In this document: in pieces, positions 35,226-45,953 of the stretch | Layout: the number at the start of each line of letters is the position of its first letter | Numbering within the stretch: position 1 is the stretch's first letter | Assembly: GCA_029378245.1 (NCBI GenBank) | Contig: JARKIF010000149.1 | Coordinates: 1-64,000 of the forward strand | Direction: 5' to 3' | DNA: 64,000 nt | From: Roridomyces roridus | Lineage: Eukaryota; Basidiomycota; Agaricomycetes; Agaricales; Mycenaceae | Made by a program: the position numbers and the translations under genes | The notes under the pieces: generated by a model | Told to the model about the DNA's origin: nothing | What the model saw: only the letters and a program-made list of their open reading frames with translations | The model's database searches: none

Positions 35226-35382
35226 CCCAGCCCTACTGGGACCAAAGCCTTACAAGACATTAACGAATGGATTACAATTAAGTGGTGCGTGCGGTGAGCT
35301 ACATCTATAACAAACGAAGGACTTTCAGGTCAATATTGAAAGTAAGAAGAAAGAAAGATGCCAACGGTCGAGCCCTCAACGT

Positions 35383-36372
35383 TCAACGCCAGTGGACTCC
35401 ACCCAAAGATTTCGATCGGCGCAGCCCACGCAGCCCTTGCCTAACCTCCGACATTTGCATACTCCCGTCCTCGGCCGCGTGTCCGTCTGTTGCCCACTCT
35501 CCAATCCAACTATCCTCCCGGCGGTGCGAAGCGATGTCGACGTCCGAGTTCCTGGATGGCACGAGGTGCTGGATCGGCGGATTGGGAAGCTCGGCGTCCT
35601 TGGGTGGAAGCGGTGGCGGTGTTTCATCTCGTTGAGCGTCATCCACTTTGCCTACGCCCACCAATTCTGACACAGACACCGACTCCGGCGGGAAGATCCA
35701 ATCTGCAATGGAAGCACGCGTCCCAGGGGATAGACACGGAGACACTGGGCTCAGCAACGCTGGATGGACATGCATATCGCCAATCGGAGACCTGCCAACA
35801 TCCGAAGAGTCCGTGGAGGTCAAGTCGTCGAGGGCGAGTCGTGGCGGTGCAGGCGGGGGCGCGGTACTCGAAATAAGGAGCGTGCTCGCGCGCTTCCTAC
35901 GCGTGATCACGGTGGGGATAGGAGACGCCCGGATCAGAGAGCTCGGCACGCGCTCGCCCAGTGTGCGAGTCAGCTTGGCCATGCGATGACCCCGAGCAAT
36001 CGTGGCGTCGTGCTCCGTCCATGCTGTCGGGGTTATGGGGGAGAGTGGGCTGAAGAGGGGGGAAAGAGGATACACGGCGGGAAGCGGCTCGAACGACTGT
36101 GGTTTTGCAGCACTGGGGAGGCCGGGGTGCCTGTCGATGTCCATGTCGTGGGCGTCATCCGGGAGCTGCTGGGGTCGTATGGCGAGTCGTAGCTGGAATG
36201 GCCGCTGTTTTCCGACAGAGGGCATGCGCAGCTGTGGTGTCTCCGACCCTGAGTCGTCGAGAACCGGTGTCTCGCCTAGAAGGGCTCCAATCTTGCGCAG
36301 GGAACGCACGAGGCGGAGACGTTCTGCAGGTATCATTTGGGTGGAAGGGTATGAGTCCTCGACCATGGCCAT
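35383..36372 (-). CDS. Conserved fungal protein, Pro/Ser-rich, function unknown
   Basis: A single exon of 329 residues starting at 36372 after a pyrimidine-rich leader. The most conserved-looking part is near the N-terminus: AERLRLVRSLRKIGALLGET, followed by the MAKLTRTLGERVPSSLI block in the middle. The rest is low-complexity Pro/Ser with short blocks such as ETPPPLPPKD and LRGLRRSKSLGG near the C-terminus, typical of disordered regulatory proteins and possible phosphorylation or SH3-binding sites. I recognise the LRKIGALLGET-type block as recurrent in Agaricomycetes but know no function. The hAT element inserted about 140 bp downstream of its stop, probably into its 3-prime UTR or just beyond. 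Confidence 0.7.
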   Translation of the reverse strand: MAMVEDSYPSTQMIPAERLRLVRSLRKIGALLGETPVLDDSGSETPQLRMPSVGKQRPFQLRLAIRPQQLPDDAHDMDIDRHPGLPSAAKPQSFEPLPAVYPLSPLFSPLSPITPTAWTEHDATIARGHRMAKLTRTLGERVPSSLIRASPIPTVITRRKRASTLLISSTAPPPAPPRLALDDLTSTDSSDVGRSPIGDMHVHPALLSPVSPCLSPGTRASIADWIFPPESVSVSELVGVGKVDDAQRDETPPPLPPKDAELPNPPIQHLVPSRNSDVDIASHRREDSWIGEWATDGHAAEDGSMQMSEVRQGLRGLRRSKSLGGVHWR

Positions 36373-37533
36373 GGCGTGGAGATGAAAAGAACGTGGAAAG
36401 AAGGAAAGAAAGGTGAGTCCCAGATCCCGACATCGAGCATTCCGTACGATCGAAAGCCGGGGTGTAGATCATGTTAACCGGTGTTTGAGCTTGTCATCAT
36501 CCTCCTGCGGAGTGACACTGACAGCCGACGTCTTACCATTATTGCCTACACTCTGGCCCGCCGTAGTTCGCCGTCGTGGCCACCATTGGTATTACTGTAC
36601 TCCGGACAGTTCCCGCACCGATATTCATCAGAACTACAATCCAGCTGTGTTATCGAAGTTCGGACGGACAGGACAAGGTTGATGGGCCGTCATCGAGATC
36701 ATGATCGTTGCTTCTTCGCTTCCTCCGGCACGACGGAAGCGATAAGTACCGCACCAACGCACCTCCCGCTCGAGCCTCGAGCTCTCTCCCGCTCCTCTCT
36801 AGCCCCACGTACTAGCTCACCCCACGCAATGATAGGCGCCCGCACTTCCAGCGTCCATCGAGTTTCTGTCTAAAACTGTCCTCCCACTCTCGATACCCCA
36901 TACAAATTTGTTTCGGTCCAGGTACCACACTGGCTGAATCGCGTGCAATGCATCCGCTGCCGTCTGCCAGCCGGCGACGTGCCCACAATAATACTCATCC
37001 AAAAAAAGTCTTCTCACCAACATTCCGTTCATCAACTACAGATCGTTGTCGTTATCGTCGTTCCATTCAACCTCTAAACCGCCATCACCAAACCGAACCA
37101 AAACCATCCCATCCCATTCTTCCCCCACGACCCATGGCAGATCTACAATGATGATAGACCCAGACACCCGGTTCATAACTGTGGCTTCGATCATAGCTAT
37201 GCCCGACCACCATCTTCTCTCCGTGAATTCGCGAAATGCGAACTATCCACCCCTTTCAGAGTACTTGCTCCGCGCGCCCGCTCATCAGGGTCAAGATGCA
37301 GCTTTGTGGGCTACCGGCAGCGATGCGCCAAGTATTACCCGTTCTCGAGACGGCTTGCATCATCCTTTTTTCATCTTCCCTCCGCTGACATCGAGGTCGC
37401 TGTAACTTCCCTGGACGGATCACTCACCTCAAATAGACGCAATAGAAGCACGCCCTACACCCGCACGCCACTTCCCACCTCCTGCCTTCTACATTCATCA
37501 TCGAACGATGTTGAGTTTGCTTTGTGAGTCGCG
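36373..37533. other. Intergenic, divergent promoter region
   Basis: Lies between the minus-strand gene at 36372 and the plus-strand CHAT gene remnant. It contains C/T-rich tracts and short open frames (for example 37046-37405) with no recognisable domain. One or more unrecognised 5-prime exons of the CHAT gene could lie here. Confidence 0.35.
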
Positions 37534-39924
37534 GTGTCCCACCTCGTCCGCATGCGTCCAGTGCTGATTGCCTGTGAAGTAGGAGTGGTGGAAATCGTGG
37601 ACTGGCTTATTGATGATTCGGAGAAGGGCCAGGAAGATCAAGGGACACACGATCTTTACATCGAAATCGATAGGGATGGTGGCCGCGAATTCGCCCGGAC
37701 CTTAACGGTGGACATAAATTTTTCCTTTCAATGGGATCTACTTCCGAACGAGTGAGGTTCTCCAAGGATTGCAGAGATGCATACTGGATCACCAGCAAGC
37801 TCTCCGGACGTCCTCAGTGAAAATATCAAACTACGCCTCTATTACGAATCATCCTTATTGGAAGACGAAGACCGTATCCTCCTGGCCCAGTGTCATTTCG
37901 TCGTCGGCGAACTGCTCAAGGCGTGCTGGATACAACCAGACAGTGAGTACTACTTTCTGCTGTTCCACTGATACTAACTGAGACAGTGGAACTAACGTTT
38001 CCAGTGCGCAGTGACACCAGCTGATCTCGACGAGGCTGTCGAACTCGGGAGGGCGGCTCTGGTACACTGTGCCACGGAAGACATGGGCACCTACCTGCGG
38101 GATCTCGCCAATATTCTCCAGCTCCGGTCCGCTCACCTGGGACATGCGCACGATATCGACGAGGCCATAGAGCTGCATCGCAAAGTTATCGTTCTCGGTC
38201 CGCCAACCCCGGTGACACTGAGCAACCTCTCGATTGCCATTCAAGCTCAAGCTCGATTCGACCACCGGGGAAACCCAGACGACATTGAACGAGCTCGGCG
38301 GAGCGCTGGTCATGCGGTTCAATCAGCGTGCCAGCCCCAGGGATCTCGATGAATCTGTAGATCTCCATCGGCAGGCCCTACACTCTGATACAGAGAGCCA
38401 TAATACCTTCCTCAACTATCTGGCTGACGTGCTTCAAATACGATTCCAGGAGTTTGGACGCAAGAGCGATATCGACGAGGCGATTGCGCTTTACGAGGAG
38501 GCGATTCGCACTCGCTCGAGACGTAATCAAAACCGGAGCGTTGTTGTGCATAACCTGGCTTATAGGCTCGAATCCAGCCTGTCGTATCGAAAGCTTCACT
38601 GTCGATAGACAGGCTGGTCGATCTGAGTTTGAATTCGGGGTGCTCCCGATCAATGATTAATTTAACCATAAAAGGCTATTCGGCAATACGGCACAGATTG
38701 ACACCGCTCGTCTCTTGCTCGTCTCTCGCGTGCTGCCGCCGTCGTCGACAAGCTAACCCTCTGATTCATCTTGGCTAAGTAGTTGCATACATAGATCAAG
38801 ATACCATGATCACCAAAAACCATATGCATTTGAAAGAAGTACAAAGTACAAGGATGGCCAAGGTAAGTACGGTGTACTGCCTACACTCACGTCGCGCCGT
38901 CGCTTTGACCTTCCAACCTCAGCGCAAAGCGCTGAGACTCGAGCGTTGCACAAGATGAGCGGCATTGACGTCGCGGAGAAGACGAGAGGCCGACGAGAGG
39001 CCGACGATGTGGTTACGGAAGACGCGTCAAAGTGGGACACACCCTCGTCCACCTCACGCCCCCAGACTTCCGACTCCAGGCGATGACCTTGGTAGCTTGG
39101 TGAACAGCGGTGTAGCGAGCGGCAAAACTGCATAGAATCATATGGGTGGTGGATGCGGGTCACCGAAGTGGGCGGGTGTCGGTCACTGTGGCGGCGACCA
39201 CCGTCACAACTGTCCATACAATGAGGCTCCAGAAGAGGAGGAAGACTGCGACGCACTTTGACCCCAACCCTTCAGCCTCTTCCATCTCCGGCGTCTACTC
39301 TCAGTAGACCGCTCCGCTCCGTCGAGGTTTTGCTGCACCTTCGTCTTGTTGACCGGGCCAGGTATGCGGATGTGAGGGTAAGTACGGTGTACAAGCAGAG
39401 CTAGAAGGTCTTGAGCGCAGTCTGGGAGTCCGCCGCGGGAAGAAAGGCATGGGAGGAGAGCGTAGAGGATAGCGGAGGGCAAAGGGCAGTGTTTACATGT
39501 GTCTTTGCCGAAGTGCCGAATAGCCTTTTATGGTTAAATTAATCAGTGATCGGGAGCACCCCGAATTCAAACTCAGATTGACCGGTCTGTCTATCGACAC
39601 TTGTTCATAGACAGACCGGCTCCGGTCTACCTGGCTTACGCATTGTTGCGGCGGTCTCGCAGACAATGTGGCGGGTGTCTTCACCTGTGTGTTCAATGTT
39701 CGGCAATCCTTTGAACTACATCCGACAGGAAAATGGACGACAGAGATGGGCCAAAAGTTGCCGACGATTTTTATGCACATTTATTCAAGGGGGCAAGTTC
39801 AGACGCGGGGACAGCAGATCTGGAGAAGGCTGCTGAGGCACTTCATTTGGCAGTCACCAATCTTAGAAGGGAGCCTGGTATTTCATTTAGTCGTTGGGTT
39901 CCTTTTGTTCATTATGGGATTTGA
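37534..39924 (+). pseudogene. C2-TPR-CHAT gene, internally deleted and carrying a MITE
   Basis: Left part: a C2-like segment (LYIEIDRDGGREFARTLTVD, later IKLRLYYESSLLEDEDR and LLAQCHFVVGELLKA), then TPR units with the fungal signature (DLDEAVELGRAAL, DIDEAIELHRKVI, DLDESVDLHRQAL, DIDEAIALYEEAI). Coding then stops at a 1 kb MITE (38601-39598). Right part: the end of a CHAT (caspase-like) domain, MDDRDGPKVADDFYAHLF with AAEALHLAVTNLRRE and RWVPFVHYGI, stopping at 39922-39924. Intact relatives have many more TPRs and a whole CHAT domain (roughly 1000 residues), so most of the gene is missing, including the catalytic His/Cys region. The CHAT piece ends 115 bp before the NLR start on the same strand. 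Confidence 0.7.
38601..39598. mobile_element. 998-bp TIR element (MITE) in the CHAT pseudogene
   Basis: The ends are inverted copies of about 90 bp beginning GTCGATAGACAG and including TTTGAATTCGGGGTGCTCCC and TTAACCATAAAAGGCTATTC. ACT flanks both sides (38598-38600 and 39599-39601). The interior is GC-richer than most MITEs and contains gene-like minus-strand stretches (LFWSLIVWTVVTVVAATVTD), so it may have captured a host fragment. Confidence 0.8.
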
Positions 39925-40340
39925 ACAAGTACTTACATGGGCGCTTTGGCAGAATGGGCATGATGGTTTGATGATGGCATGATTTCATCGCAGAAGCCGA
40001 TGCGTATCAGACCTGACTCAGTGCTCCTGCAAAGCACGATGTCCAGCAAGAGCACCAGCTCAGTGACTCCAGCACCCCCTGTACTCACAGGGCAATCACC
40101 TTCAAAAGGCTCAGGCAGCGATTGGGTCGGACCCTCACTTCAGACGGCACGAGCCCTCTCTGCCGTCGCGGAAGGATTGCCGTTTCCCTACGTGCACAGC
40201 GTCTTCGGATTGGTCGTGGTCTTGTTGGAGACGATCGAGGCATGCTTCACGTCCACACTATCATGAAAAGCCGATCTCTTTCTAGAGCGGAAGAAAAAAT
40301 CGGGAGGACCTGCGAGAACTGTGTCGCGATGTGGAGGAGA

Positions 40341-41305
40341 CATCAGGAAAAATTCCGATGAAGACATAGCTCTATGTATGCAACATACTTGGTGTAGTGC
40401 CATCGTCTTCCCCCTAAAATATTGCACACTGTAGTCCTGTGCCACAGGTTTGTAGTGCAACATAGTTTCATAGTTCTGTAGACAGGTAGTCAATGTAGTA
40501 CTATGATGCACTCCAATGATGACTGGGGGAGCTACATTGCAGGTCTCAAAACGGGGGCAAAAGTCAAAAGGATTCACTCACCACTTGCACTTAGTGGTTG
40601 CTTCACAACCTTCTTGCTTCACTAACTGCTTGATTCATTTCTGGGTGGGCAAGTAATCTCAAGATTATTTAATTGCAGCTGGTGGGACTCGAACGAGAGA
40701 CCGCTACTAAGTGGAAGAAGATATCATAGTGAGGCAATAACAACTAAGCTACGCAAGCATGTGTGAAGCTAGGAATCAATGCAGCCAGTATGGGGTTTGA
40801 CAACTTTTGGTGGTTCTTGGTCAAATTGGCTAAGTCATTCACTGAGACTGCAGTCAGTCCATACTTGTGCTGTATTTCAAAACCATTAATTACTTGGGAA
40901 CAGTTCTGCAGGTTAAAACCAAAGATGCCGACATCGGATCATTGATGATGTCATCGGAGCATTAATGCCGACCTCCGGATCAGTTGACATCAATGTGCCG
41001 AAACCCTTCAATCCAGTCTGAGTCCCACTGAACTCATTACACATTTTGTTCCAGAGCAGTTGTTGCTGATGTTGGTGATATATGTAGCTCTTCTCAATAT
41101 ATAGAGTATGTAGCCCCCAGTAATTGATGCTCTGTGCAACATTGCATGGCACTGAAAGTACAGAGAGCAATATTTCACTACAGAGCTAGCCCTTTGAGCT
41201 ACTGTGCCTGCATAGACTACAGAGTTGAAACTCGATGCAATATTGAACTATGACGGGCATCATAGACTTGGCTGGCAGCAATTTTTCTGGTGATTTTTCC
41301 TGATG
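40341..41305. mobile_element. 965-bp insertion in NLR exon 2 (TIR CATCAGGAAAAAT)
   Basis: Inverted 13-bp ends CATCAGGAAAAAT, with GA on both sides (40339-40340 and 41306-41307). Its removal joins CRDVEE to IMTVVKDQM in frame. The interior contains a minus-strand tRNA-like promoter pair and no coding frame. Superfamily not determined; the 2-bp duplication could be coincidental. Confidence 0.65.
40681..40754 (-). other. tRNA-like A and B boxes on minus strand, SINE-head candidate
   Basis: On the minus strand GTAGCTTAGTTG (near 40752-40741) fits an A box and CGTTCGAGTCCCACC (40695-40681) fits a B box, 45 bp apart. Acceptor and T stems do not pair well, so this is more likely a tRNA-derived SINE head than a functional tRNA. 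Confidence 0.4.
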
Positions 41306-41338
41306 GATCATGACCGTTGTCAAGGACCAGATGACAGC

Positions 41339-42351
41339 CACTCCTGACTTTCCGCCTCACACGTGCCGCTCGATATGGGAATTTGATGGGGGCAGTGCGA
41401 GGCGGTGCTCTCGGCCATCCTTTCGGCCGTCAATGGTCTGTTTGTGGCACACAAACACCCTGTCAGTCGTTCTCACCATCCTCCCTCGATGCTTCCCTGC
41501 TCATCGCTACCCCGCCGCCCGTCGCAGCCGCTCGCTTTTGCTGTACCGTACCAGCTTCGTGTCATGTCCTCTTCCTCGAGTGCGCGAGGCCAACTTTCGC
41601 TCCACCTGCCCCTTGGGCCTTCACCAAGGGCCGTATTACGCCCACGCCCGTCGTATGGTGCTCATAACCCGTTTGCAACACACGTCTTCCGCACACCCAC
41701 ACCGGCGTGACGCTACACCCGCCCAAAACACACGATAACTCGGGCTCTTGACTGCACCGTGCGCCACCACTCGCCTGCACGCCCGCCCAGTCACTCGTCA
41801 CACCTCGCCGAATCGTTCCCCCGCGGATTTCGTCACACACCCTCACCCTGTTCATTCCTACTCGCTGCGCCGACATTTGCTCGGGAAGCGGAGGCGGGCT
41901 GCGTGAGGCGCTCACGCCGTGTCAATGTATGTCATGCCAATCTCGCTTCACACGCTTGCTCGTCCGCACGCCGGGCTCGCTCGTCCGTACACACACACCC
42001 ACGCCATCTCCTACCCTTTGTCCACGCTCCCTATTCGACCGCCGACCGGCCAGGGCCCAGTACGCTCGCACAGCGGTGGTTGTTTTAGCTTACCACATAG
42101 TTATTGGTGTATCTATGATGTTATCAATGTATTTGAGTCCGTCCTCTGTCTTGTAAATTGATGTAAATTGCTTTGGTGAGTAATTGTGCTGCCTGTGGCA
42201 AGCCTGTGGACTTAGTGATTTATATTTTCTTGCCGTTTGATCTGATCACCTCTAGCTGTTGCCGACTTGTTGCCGATCATGCACAGCCAAGCACTGCCCC
42301 CATCAAATTGCCATATCGAGCGGCACGTGTGAGGCGGAAAGTACGCAAGTG
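41339..42351. mobile_element. 1.0 kb hAT-type MITE in the NLR gene, 8-bp target duplication
   Basis: The ends are inverted copies beginning CACT, with strong matching in ACTTTCCGCCTCACACGTGC and beyond for about 50 bp. ATGACAGC is duplicated exactly (41331-41338 and 42352-42359). Without the element and one duplicate, the NLR frame reads VVKDQMTADRDTAPPKFKV. An 8-bp duplication points to hAT. No coding frame inside. Confidence 0.85.
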
Positions 42352-43676
42352 ATGACAGCAGACCGAGACACCGCGCCGCCGAAATTCAAAGTGCTGTGCG
42401 AGGATCTAGAGGCGTGAGTGGCTTCACTGTGTGCTCGGAGGTGGCTGACGCGTGCGAAGATGCCTGCATGATGTCCTGAGTGCCGTCAAGACAATGCAAG
42501 TTGAGCCTCGGGGGCTGCGCGGGCGATTCAGGGAAGTGGTGAAGCTGTCCAGTACTGCGGATCGAATCGTTCGGTATCAGAGCAGAATTCGGGATCTGCG
42601 CTCGAATGCGGTGGTAAGCTCAAAGGCCGTACCTCTAAAAAACTCATCATCTCCCCAGCTCGCAGCGACGATGGATACCAATTTCCAGATGCACAAGCTG
42701 ACATCACCTATGAGTCTCTCAACGCCAAGTACCAGCCAGTGACTCACTCAACATTCGCAGAAATACAGGCGATACAAACACCCACGAGAATCAATACATG
42801 CCCGCCGCCATCACGTATCTTCCAAGGCAGACAGACGATTCTGGACCAGATGCACGACTTCTTCAGCGACATGGGAACGAAACAACGTGTCTTCCTACTT
42901 CATGGTCTCGGCGGCGCAGGCAAGACACAGATTGCGCTTACGTTCATAGAGGAGGAGTGTTCTCTGTACGTCGCACTGATCATCAGCCGCATATCGTGCT
43001 GACGGTCAAAAAGATTCAGTGATTTGTTCTTCATCGACGCCAGCACGCAGAACACCATCGAGGCTGGCCTCTCGGAGATCGCTGGAGCCAAAACCCTCGG
43101 CCGCTCACATCGAGAGGCGTTACAATGGCTCCGCACAACGCAGGAGAAATGGCTGTTGTTCTTCGACAACGCAGATGATCCGAAGCTCAACTTGAATGCA
43201 TTCCTTCCGAGGGGACGGCATGGAAATGTGTTGATTACGTCGAGAAATCCGGGACTTTCGGTGTACGCGGGATCACATCATCGGGTGTCGGATATGGAGG
43301 AAGAGGATGCGGTGCCGCTTTTATTGACGAGTGCCGCTCAGGATGATACACCCAAGCACCAGAAAATCGCTGGAGAAATCGTCAAGGTGAGTCCAGCACT
43401 TCATTCTCGTCTGCCCCATTCAAGTGTCTTCGCAGGAGCTCTCATACCTCCCACTTGCCATCGTCCAAGCAGGCGCGTTCATCTCCCGATCCGGCGACCT
43501 CGACAGCTACCTCTCGCTGTACCGCAGCAACAAGGCACGTCTCCTCAACGAGGTCTCCTCGCAATCGCATGACGACTACGCGTAGACGGTTTATACGACT
43601 TGGCAAATCAGCTTCGACCGTCTCACCCCCAGCGCAGCTACACTCCTTCAGCTGTGTTCCTTCCTGCATTACAAGG

Positions 43677-43935
43677 TGTTGGGATTTACGCCGTCAGCGT
43701 GTTGATCCGTGTTGAACTGATTCCAAGTTTGCAATCGCAAGCCAGTTAAGGTAAGAGGCGTTAGGGCAAACGGATGCCCAACGCCTACATTTCAGCAGGC
43801 TTATATACTACTTTACAATGTAACTAGAATGTTCTACAAAAATCTAAGAAACTGTATCAGTCAGCAAAAGGGAATATTCCAGAAGGTTCTCGAGGGTGGC
43901 GAAGCATGTCATCCCAGAAACCCAAATTCCCAACA
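43677..43935 (+). mobile_element. Solo LTR (259 bp) in the NLR gene
   Basis: Begins TGTTGGGA and ends TTCCCAACA, the TG...CA inverted tips of an LTR. CAAGG is duplicated on both sides (43672-43676 and 43936-43940). A TATA-like TATATAC lies inside (about 43803). Removal with one CAAGG restores LHYKGISEKLFSAAADY in frame. The internal part of the retrotransposon is gone, consistent with LTR-LTR recombination. Confidence 0.88.
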
Positions 43936-45328
43936 CAAGGGAATATCGGAGAAGCTGTTCAGCGCTGCGGCGGATTATCAGGTCAAGCAGTACGGTCCGA
44001 CGAAGGAAGAGGTGGGGAAAGCGGTCGAGTTCCTGGGTCGATTCAAAGGATCGACGGGGGCCTGGGATTCACTTCCGTTTATGGATGTGACGAACGAGTT
44101 GCGGGCGTACTCACTGATCAATTACGACGCACAGACCAAAAATTTTTCCATCCACCCGCTCGTATACGCCTGGAGCCAAAGCACCGTTACCGAACCCGCA
44201 GTATACAAGTCCTGCATGACATCAATTATTGGGATGCAAGTTACCGCGCTCGCCCCGGAGGAGGGGGATCTTGCCTTCGTGCTCCTCCCACATATCGACA
44301 TGTTGCTGCCATCGGACATGGGTCGTCTGGTCGTCGTACCCCCTTTCAATCTCGAATACGGCCTGCTGTACTACTACACGGGGCGTTTCGCACAGGCGGA
44401 AAAACTGTTGGTCCCCGCACTTGCCACGCGGCGCGCCGCACTAGGGGACGACCACTTTGACACTCTAGTAGCGATGAACCACCTCGCAACGACGTACCTC
44501 CGTCTCGGGCGCCTCCACGAGGCGGAATCCATTCAGTCCATCGTCGTCGAGAAGGGAACCCTCCTCCTTGGCCCGGACCACCCATACATCTTCGTCGCGA
44601 TAGGCAACTTGGCCGTGATATACACCGGCCTGGGGAGATACGAGGAGTCGCTCAGTATCCACTTGGATTTGCTCGAGAAGGAAAAGAAGATTCTCGGGGA
44701 GAACCATTTAAACACGTTGGCGGGGATGCGTAATTTGGGCGGCGTGTATGCGCTGTTGAAGCGTTTCGACGAAGCGGAGGAGATACTGAGTGCTGCCGTC
44801 GAAAAGACGAAGAACATCAGGGGGGAGGAACATCCCGATACCCTGCACGCGATTGCCAGTCTTGCGGTCATTTATATGAGGAAGGGGAGGTTGGAGGATG
44901 CGTTGGAGTTGCAAAGTATGGTCTTGCGCAAGCAAGAGGAGAGTGCTGGCGAGGATCCGGAGAGGCTGACGATGATGGCGAACATGGCAGTGACATACAG
45001 AGAGATGGGGAGGGTCGATGAGGGGGAGCGCTTAGAGGTGCAAGTTTTGCAACTGCGCAAGGAGGTACTCGGCGAGGATCATCCCGAGACTCTGCTGGCG
45101 ATGGTCAATTTGGCCTGGACGTGTCATGTTCTTGGTCGGTTCGAAGAGGCGGAAAGGTTGGGTGTTGAGGTGCTTGAGAAACAGAGGGCGGTTCTGGGCG
45201 ACTTTCATCCAGACATTGTCGAGACCATGCAGGGACTGATGAAGACTTTTGAGGCCTTGGGAAAGACAGAGAAGCAGGAGGAGTTGAGAGTCGTGCTGCA
45301 GCAAGTGGAGAGTAGATCCGAGCCATAG

Positions 45329-45953
45329 AATCTTTAATCAACTGCAAGGTTGTATTGAGAGTCGAGACCGTGGTTCGAAATAGCAATCCGTTCTTGTGCT
45401 GTCTTTACCCATATGCCTTCGGAATTGTTTCGGAGCCGTTCTCCTGCATCACTGTCACAAGGAGCATCCAGCGCCGGGGATTCCTCCAGAGACCGCGTGG
45501 CAACTACGTGCATTAGATTTCTGCCTTGTGTTTAGACACGGGCTCCACAAAAGACTATGGTCTCGCCCTTGAGGATGTCGTCATTTTCAGTCTTTTCTTG
45601 GCCGCATTCGTTCCGCCGCAGTATCTGCTCGATGAGTTATCCGGATGAAAACAGCGATTAAAGTAGTGCATAAGCTCACCAACCGATCTGCGGAACTCAA
45701 ACTTCATTGGTCCAAGCAGAACCGACAAATTTGTCCAGCCCGGCCAAAGCCCGACGTTGATCAAGTGATCATGAATGGGAAAAAATCCGCTTGCCTATTT
45801 GACATGCATAATTGAGTGATACGATCTCCTGCGAACATTCCAGCTGTCGTCTACCCCTGTGATTAAATCCAGGATTTTCCTATTAATTCCGCGAATGTCT
45901 TGGGTTTCATAAAAAGGAGAGGTTTCACTGCGAGACCACCATCACAGCCCAAC
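45329..45953. other. Intergenic, no gene; contains promoter of the FAD oxidase
   Basis: No coding region recognised. ATAAAAAGG near 45909, about 45 bp before the ATG at 45954, is a likely TATA element for the downstream gene. Confidence 0.45.

Larger units (their letters stand above)
23705..35235. mobile_element. 11.5 kb hAT transposon with 8-bp target duplication
   Basis: The left end reads TAGGGCTGGGCACCGTA and the right end is its exact inverted copy (17 bp). Immediately outside, CTGGGACC occurs at 23697-23704 and again at 35236-35243, the 8-bp duplication expected of hAT insertion. The element carries a hAT transposase gene ending at 35040, subterminal TACGGCCGTA repeats on both arms, a nested 3.0 kb element, and about 4.8 kb of extra sequence on the left with at least one membrane-protein-like gene. 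It is unusually long for hAT, largely because of nested DNA. It lies 140 bp beyond the stop codon of the gene at 35383-36372. Confidence 0.9.
40039..45328 (+). pseudogene. NLR-type STAND protein gene with three insertions and a nonsense codon
   Basis: NLR-like sensors detect cues and oligomerise to trigger defence or cell death. Domain order: a helical N-terminus (LPFPYVHSVFGLVVVLLETI, RKNREDLRELCRDVEE, FREVVKLSSTADRIVRYQSR), a STAND NTPase with P-loop HGLGGAGKTQIAL (about 42901-42939), Walker B LLFFDNADD (43153-43179), VLITSRNPG, and the GLPL-like LSYLPLAIVQAGAF. Kinesin-light-chain-type TPRs follow to 45328. Damage: elements at 40341-41305 and 41339-42351, TAG at 43583-43585 where the context DYA-stop-TVYTTWQ suggests a lost Trp, and a solo LTR at 43677-43935. 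Apart from the stop codon, the frame is continuous once the insertions are discounted. The N-terminal helices resemble the MLKL/HeLo type found in basidiomycete NLRs (inference). Confidence 0.85.

Noticed and set aside
40225..40300. Apparent one-base shift in an A6 run of the NLR N-terminal region
   Set aside because: Using a GC-AG intron ending at TTTCTAG (about 40283) reads RKNREDLRELC in frame without any indel, so no frameshift is needed.
40681..40757. Functional tRNA gene
   Set aside because: Acceptor and T-arm stems do not pair and no clear anticodon loop can be drawn; only the A and B boxes are tRNA-like.
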